Source: Ignavibacteria bacterium UBA7675 | Lineage (GTDB): Bacteria > Bacteroidota > Ignavibacteria > Kapaibacteriales > UB7675 | Reading direction: 5' to 3' | NCBI GenBank assembly: GCA_002483085.1 | Contig: DLHF01000080.1 | Span: 62,001-126,000 of the forward strand | Length of the DNA: 64,000 nt | Part shown: positions 61,689-64,000 of the stretch, piece by piece | Layout of the letters: each line of letters opens with the position of its first letter | How positions within the stretch are numbered: position 1 is the first letter of the stretch | The notes under the pieces: generated by a model | Database searches by the model: none | Seen by the model: only the letters and a program-made list of their open reading frames with translations | What the model was told of the DNA's origin: nothing | Made by a program: the position numbers and the translations under genes

Positions 61689-62164
61689 TGGCTTCGGTCG
61701 TTACAACAATGGTGCAAATTCATATTGCCATTCCCGGGCTTGTGCCCGGTGAATGGCAATTTTTGTTTTTAAAGCGCTCTCCCGCCGAAACGCGGTATCC
61801 CAATATCTGGCAGGTTGTTACTGGAGGTATTGAGGAAGGGGAAACTGCGATAGAAGCAGCTTTTCGGGAAGTGGGCGAGGAAACAGGCCTTGCGCCAGAT
61901 CGCTTTTGGGTGCTGCCATATGTGGGCAGTTTTTTTGATGCCGAGCGCGATGAAGTGCATATGGTGCCAGCTTTTGGTTGTGTTGCCCCTATCCGTGATG
62001 TCCGTTTGTCTGAAGAACATTGCGAGTGTGGCTGGTTCTCTGCCGAGCAAGCGCATGTACTGCTCGCCATGCCGTCGCACCGCGAGGGCACTGATGTATT
62101 CCTTCGCTCAATACTCCGCAATTCCTCTCCGGTTTTTCCTTCGTATGCGGCAAAGCCTGTATAG
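61688..62164 (+). CDS. Nudix hydrolase
   Basis: 158 residues from the ATG at 61688, overlapping the upstream stop codon by one base; the ATG at 61709 is an alternative. The Nudix box is GGIEEGETAIEAAFREVGEE plus TGL. QFLFLKRSPAETRYPNIWQVVTGG precedes it and HCECGWFSAEQA follows, the pattern of dATP/dihydroneopterin-triphosphate pyrophosphatases (NudB-like). Substrate not determined. Codons about 13-27 form a strong terminator-like hairpin, listed separately. Confidence 0.88.
   Translation: MASVVTTMVQIHIAIPGLVPGEWQFLFLKRSPAETRYPNIWQVVTGGIEEGETAIEAAFREVGEETGLAPDRFWVLPYVGSFFDAERDEVHMVPAFGCVAPIRDVRLSEEHCECGWFSAEQAHVLLAMPSHREGTDVFLRSILRNSSPVFPSYAAKPV
61724..61770 (+). terminator. terminator-like hairpin inside the Nudix coding region
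   Basis: The left arm attgccattcccgggc (61724-61739) pairs with gcccggtgaatggcaat (61744-61760): 16 base pairs with one bulged T, loop ttgt, followed directly by tttttgttttt. This is the form of a strong intrinsic terminator, 35 bases after the stop of the pseudouridine-synthase-like gene but within translated Nudix codons (IAIPGLVPGEWQFLFLK). It could end most transcripts of the upstream gene unless ribosomes on the Nudix frame melt it. Confidence 0.75.
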
Positions 62165-62465
62165 TTGGGGACGCGGAAAGACGGTACATGCAATGACTGT
62201 TGATGCTTATGTGTATTCTTGCTTTAGCAATGAGATGTAGTGCAGATGGTTTCTGCCGGGGGAATCGTCGCCTTGTTTGTACACCGTATCCCTGTGATGC
62301 TCGTTCGTAGCGAAGTCCGAACCGCCAGGAGGGTTCGTCCACGCATCATGAGAACAGTGTGTGGATGAGCTTATGATAATTGCAGCGCGCGGCGCAGAGA
62401 CTGAACGGCGCACAGAGAAGGAGAGCAGCTTTAGAGCAACTTTGTTTTTTCGTTGCACGGCTATT
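62165..62465. other. convergent intergenic region carrying a partial repeat copy
   Basis: 301 bases between the convergent Nudix and ABC exporter genes. Copy R7 of the dispersed repeat lies at 62340-62430. I see no strong bidirectional terminator in the rest. Confidence 0.45.
62340..62430 (+). repeat. dispersed intergenic repeat, copy R7 (partial)
   Basis: The right block of the family, tgcagcgcgcggcgcagagactgaacgg, matches R2 and R4 (tgcagcgcggtgc) and is identical to R6 over gcggcgcagagactga. A ccacgc remnant lies just before it (62338-62343). The left block is too diverged to recognise with certainty. Confidence 0.6.
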
Positions 62466-64000
62466 TTATGCCGATGTTTTATTTGGAGCAGGGACGCCGT
62501 TGTGTCCAGAAGAATTACCATTGTTGTGCTCAGCGAACTGCTCTCTGTACTGAAGGCGATAGAGCCGTGCATACAGGCCATTGCGCGCCAGAAGTTCCTG
62601 GTGGGTACCTTGTTCGCGCACTTCGCCGTGGTGCAGCACAATGATTTTATCTGCGCGCTGCACTGTGGACAGGCGGTGAGCAATCACGATAGAAGTCCGG
62701 CCTACTAAGAGCCGCTGGATCGCTTGTTCGATGAGCTTTTCGGTTGCGGTGTCTACGCTCGAAGTCGCTTCATCGAGAATAAGAATATCTGGATCGGTAG
62801 CGAGGGCGCGGGCGAAAGATATAAGCTGTTTTTGGCCTACGGACAAAGTCGAGCCACGTTCCATCACCGGGGTATCGTACTTCATCGGCAAGCGGTCGAT
62901 AAAGCTCCCTGCACCTACGGCATGAGCTGCCTGCTCGATGCGTTCTGGAGAGATCGCTTCATTGCCAAGCGCGATATTGTGGCCAATGCTGCCCGAAAAG
63001 AGGAAGACGTCTTGCAATACTAAAGCGATACGCGAGCGGAGCGACTGCTGCTGTATGGTGCGTATATCTTCGCCGTCGATAAGGATCGAGCCGCCTTGGA
63101 ATTCGTAGAATCGCGTAAGCAGATTGATAATCGAGCTTTTGCCGGCACCCGTAGCGCCCACGATGGCCACGGTCTCGCCTTTATTGACGGTAAAAGATAC
63201 ATCCTTCAGGATTGGGATGGAAGGCGTGTAGCCAAAGTCTACATTGCGGAATTCGATGCTTTGTTTCAGCTCCCTGATAGGTCTGGCACCCGGAGCATCT
63301 TCTACAAATGATGTTTCATCTAATAGCACAAAAATGCGTTCCGACGACGCCATCGCGTTCTGAAGCGTATCGTATTTTTCCGAGAGCTCGCGCACAGGCC
63401 GGAAGAACATCTCGAAATACTGGATAAAGGCGATAAGCGTGCCCACTTTCATTGCGCCCGACAGTACATCGCCAGCGGCATACCACAGCATAATAGCCGT
63501 AGCAATGCCTGCGAGCATTTCCACTATCGGAAAGAAAACAGCAAAGTAGAACACCGTGCGGATTTGGGCATCGGCATGAGAGCGGTTTATCGATTCGAAT
63601 GTGTTGTACTGGCTTTTTTCTTGCTGGAATAGCTGTACAATACCGATACCCGAGATAAATTCATTGAGAAAAGCGTTCAAGCGGGCTACTTGCCTGCGTA
63701 TATCGCGGTAGTTCGCCCGTACTTTTTTGCGGAAGACCGACGTAGCCCAGAGCAGCAGAGGAAGAATAGCAATAGTAACAAGTGTGAGCTCCCAGCTAAT
63801 CTTGAGCATATACCCAACAATGCCGAGAATTACCAGCACATCGGAGATAATAATCACGAGGCCAGAGGAAAACACTTCGTTCAAAATTTCCACATCACTT
63901 GTAACACGGGTCACAAGCCTGCCTATGGGATTGGTATCGTAAAAGCGAAGTGACAACTTCTGGAGCCTGTCGAAAATCTGCATACGCAGGTCGTACACTG
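62466..64000 (-). CDS. ABC exporter, fused permease and ATPase (N-terminus outside the window)
   Basis: About 510 C-terminal residues are visible; the frame runs off the right edge. The first part (1-240) is the end of the membrane domain with coupling helices (FYDTNPIGRLVTRVTSDVEILNE) and at least four membrane segments. The ATPase domain has Walker A GATGAGKSS (about 281-289), Q-loop LVLQDVFLF, signature LSVGQKQ (385; a Val replaces the usual Gly, as in several MdlB-like exporters), Walker B ILILDEATSSVD and H-loop IAHRLST. This half-transporter group exports lipids, peptides or drugs; the substrate is not readable. The C-terminal tail is Asn/Gly-rich. Confidence 0.93.
   Translation of the reverse strand, partial: VYDLRMQIFDRLQKLSLRFYDTNPIGRLVTRVTSDVEILNEVFSSGLVIIISDVLVILGIVGYMLKISWELTLVTIAILPLLLWATSVFRKKVRANYRDIRRQVARLNAFLNEFISGIGIVQLFQQEKSQYNTFESINRSHADAQIRTVFYFAVFFPIVEMLAGIATAIMLWYAAGDVLSGAMKVGTLIAFIQYFEMFFRPVRELSEKYDTLQNAMASSERIFVLLDETSFVEDAPGARPIRELKQSIEFRNVDFGYTPSIPILKDVSFTVNKGETVAIVGATGAGKSSIINLLTRFYEFQGGSILIDGEDIRTIQQQSLRSRIALVLQDVFLFSGSIGHNIALGNEAISPERIEQAAHAVGAGSFIDRLPMKYDTPVMERGSTLSVGQKQLISFARALATDPDILILDEATSSVDTATEKLIEQAIQRLLVGRTSIVIAHRLSTVQRADKIIVLHHGEVREQGTHQELLARNGLYARLYRLQYREQFAEHNNGNSSGHNGVPAPNKTSA

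Noticed and set aside
1..64000. tRNA, rRNA, CRISPR arrays, transposase genes and prophage genes
   Set aside because: None found by reading: no cloverleaf with a T-loop consensus outside genes, no regularly spaced direct repeats except the in-frame codon repeats near 60.5 kb, and no transposase or integrase motifs.

Overview
The window is a gene-dense bacterial chromosome segment of moderate GC, with no rRNA, tRNA, CRISPR array or insertion sequence that I could recognise. It most likely comes from the Bacteroidota/Chlorobiota side of the tree, possibly a Kapabacteria or Ignavibacteria-like lineage. The evidence is two large secreted proteins with type IX secretion (T9SS) C-terminal sorting domains, a PorV/PorQ-family protein, an OstA/LptA-like protein with DUF-style repeats, an sdhC-sdhD-sdhA succinate dehydrogenase set, and many genes without a clear Shine-Dalgarno sequence. 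The lineage is inferred from gene families, not from a marker gene.

Layout. 1-3.3 kb: end of a hybrid histidine kinase and two paralogous receiver-kinase proteins. 3.5-6.6 kb (minus): a HIT - rsmA - PAP2 - lipoprotein operon. 6.8-11.7 kb (minus): a large T9SS-exported protein with a beta-barrel protein and an intrinsic terminator. 12.2-16.8 kb (minus): OstA-like protein, YfhO-family membrane protein, methyltransferase. 17.1-19.9 kb: sdhC, sdhD, sdhA with no sdhB. 19.9-24.0 kb: an accessory-looking stretch with tandem pairs of small unknown proteins, a possible 24-residue peptide gene with a strong ribosome binding site, and a helical protein of unknown role. 24.2-30.3 kb (minus): pdxJ, a chemoreceptor and a T9SS-exported glycosidase-like protein that seems to lack its catalytic glutamates. 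30.6-35.4 kb: DNA glycosylase, Nudix hydrolase, parA-parB, thioesterase, porQ-like gene.

35.5-58.6 kb is an exopolysaccharide/O-antigen locus: nucleotide-sugar genes (rfbB-like, UDP-HexNAc dehydrogenase, wecB), a Wza-like export protein, a Wzi-like outer-membrane protein, six glycosyltransferases counting a polyprenol-phosphate mannose synthase-like enzyme, a Wzx flippase, a WcaJ/WbaP-type phosphoglycosyl transferase, a Wzy/WaaL-like protein and a glycosyltransferase fused to a degenerate phosphoglycosyl transferase. maf, a lone sugar-type ABC permease and plsY interrupt it. 58.6-64 kb: accA, a pseudouridine-synthase-like protein with a long low-complexity N-terminus, a Nudix hydrolase and the C-terminal part of an ABC exporter.

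The most interesting points are: (1) a dispersed repeat family, about 45-155 bp, in at least seven intergenic gaps on both strands; (2) the pseudouridine-synthase homologue with Asn in place of the catalytic Asp and an RGG-like disordered N-terminus; (3) a near-perfect intrinsic-terminator hairpin inside the 5' coding region of the Nudix gene behind it; (4) the glycosyltransferase-pseudo-PGT fusion; (5) the small-protein island at 20-24 kb.
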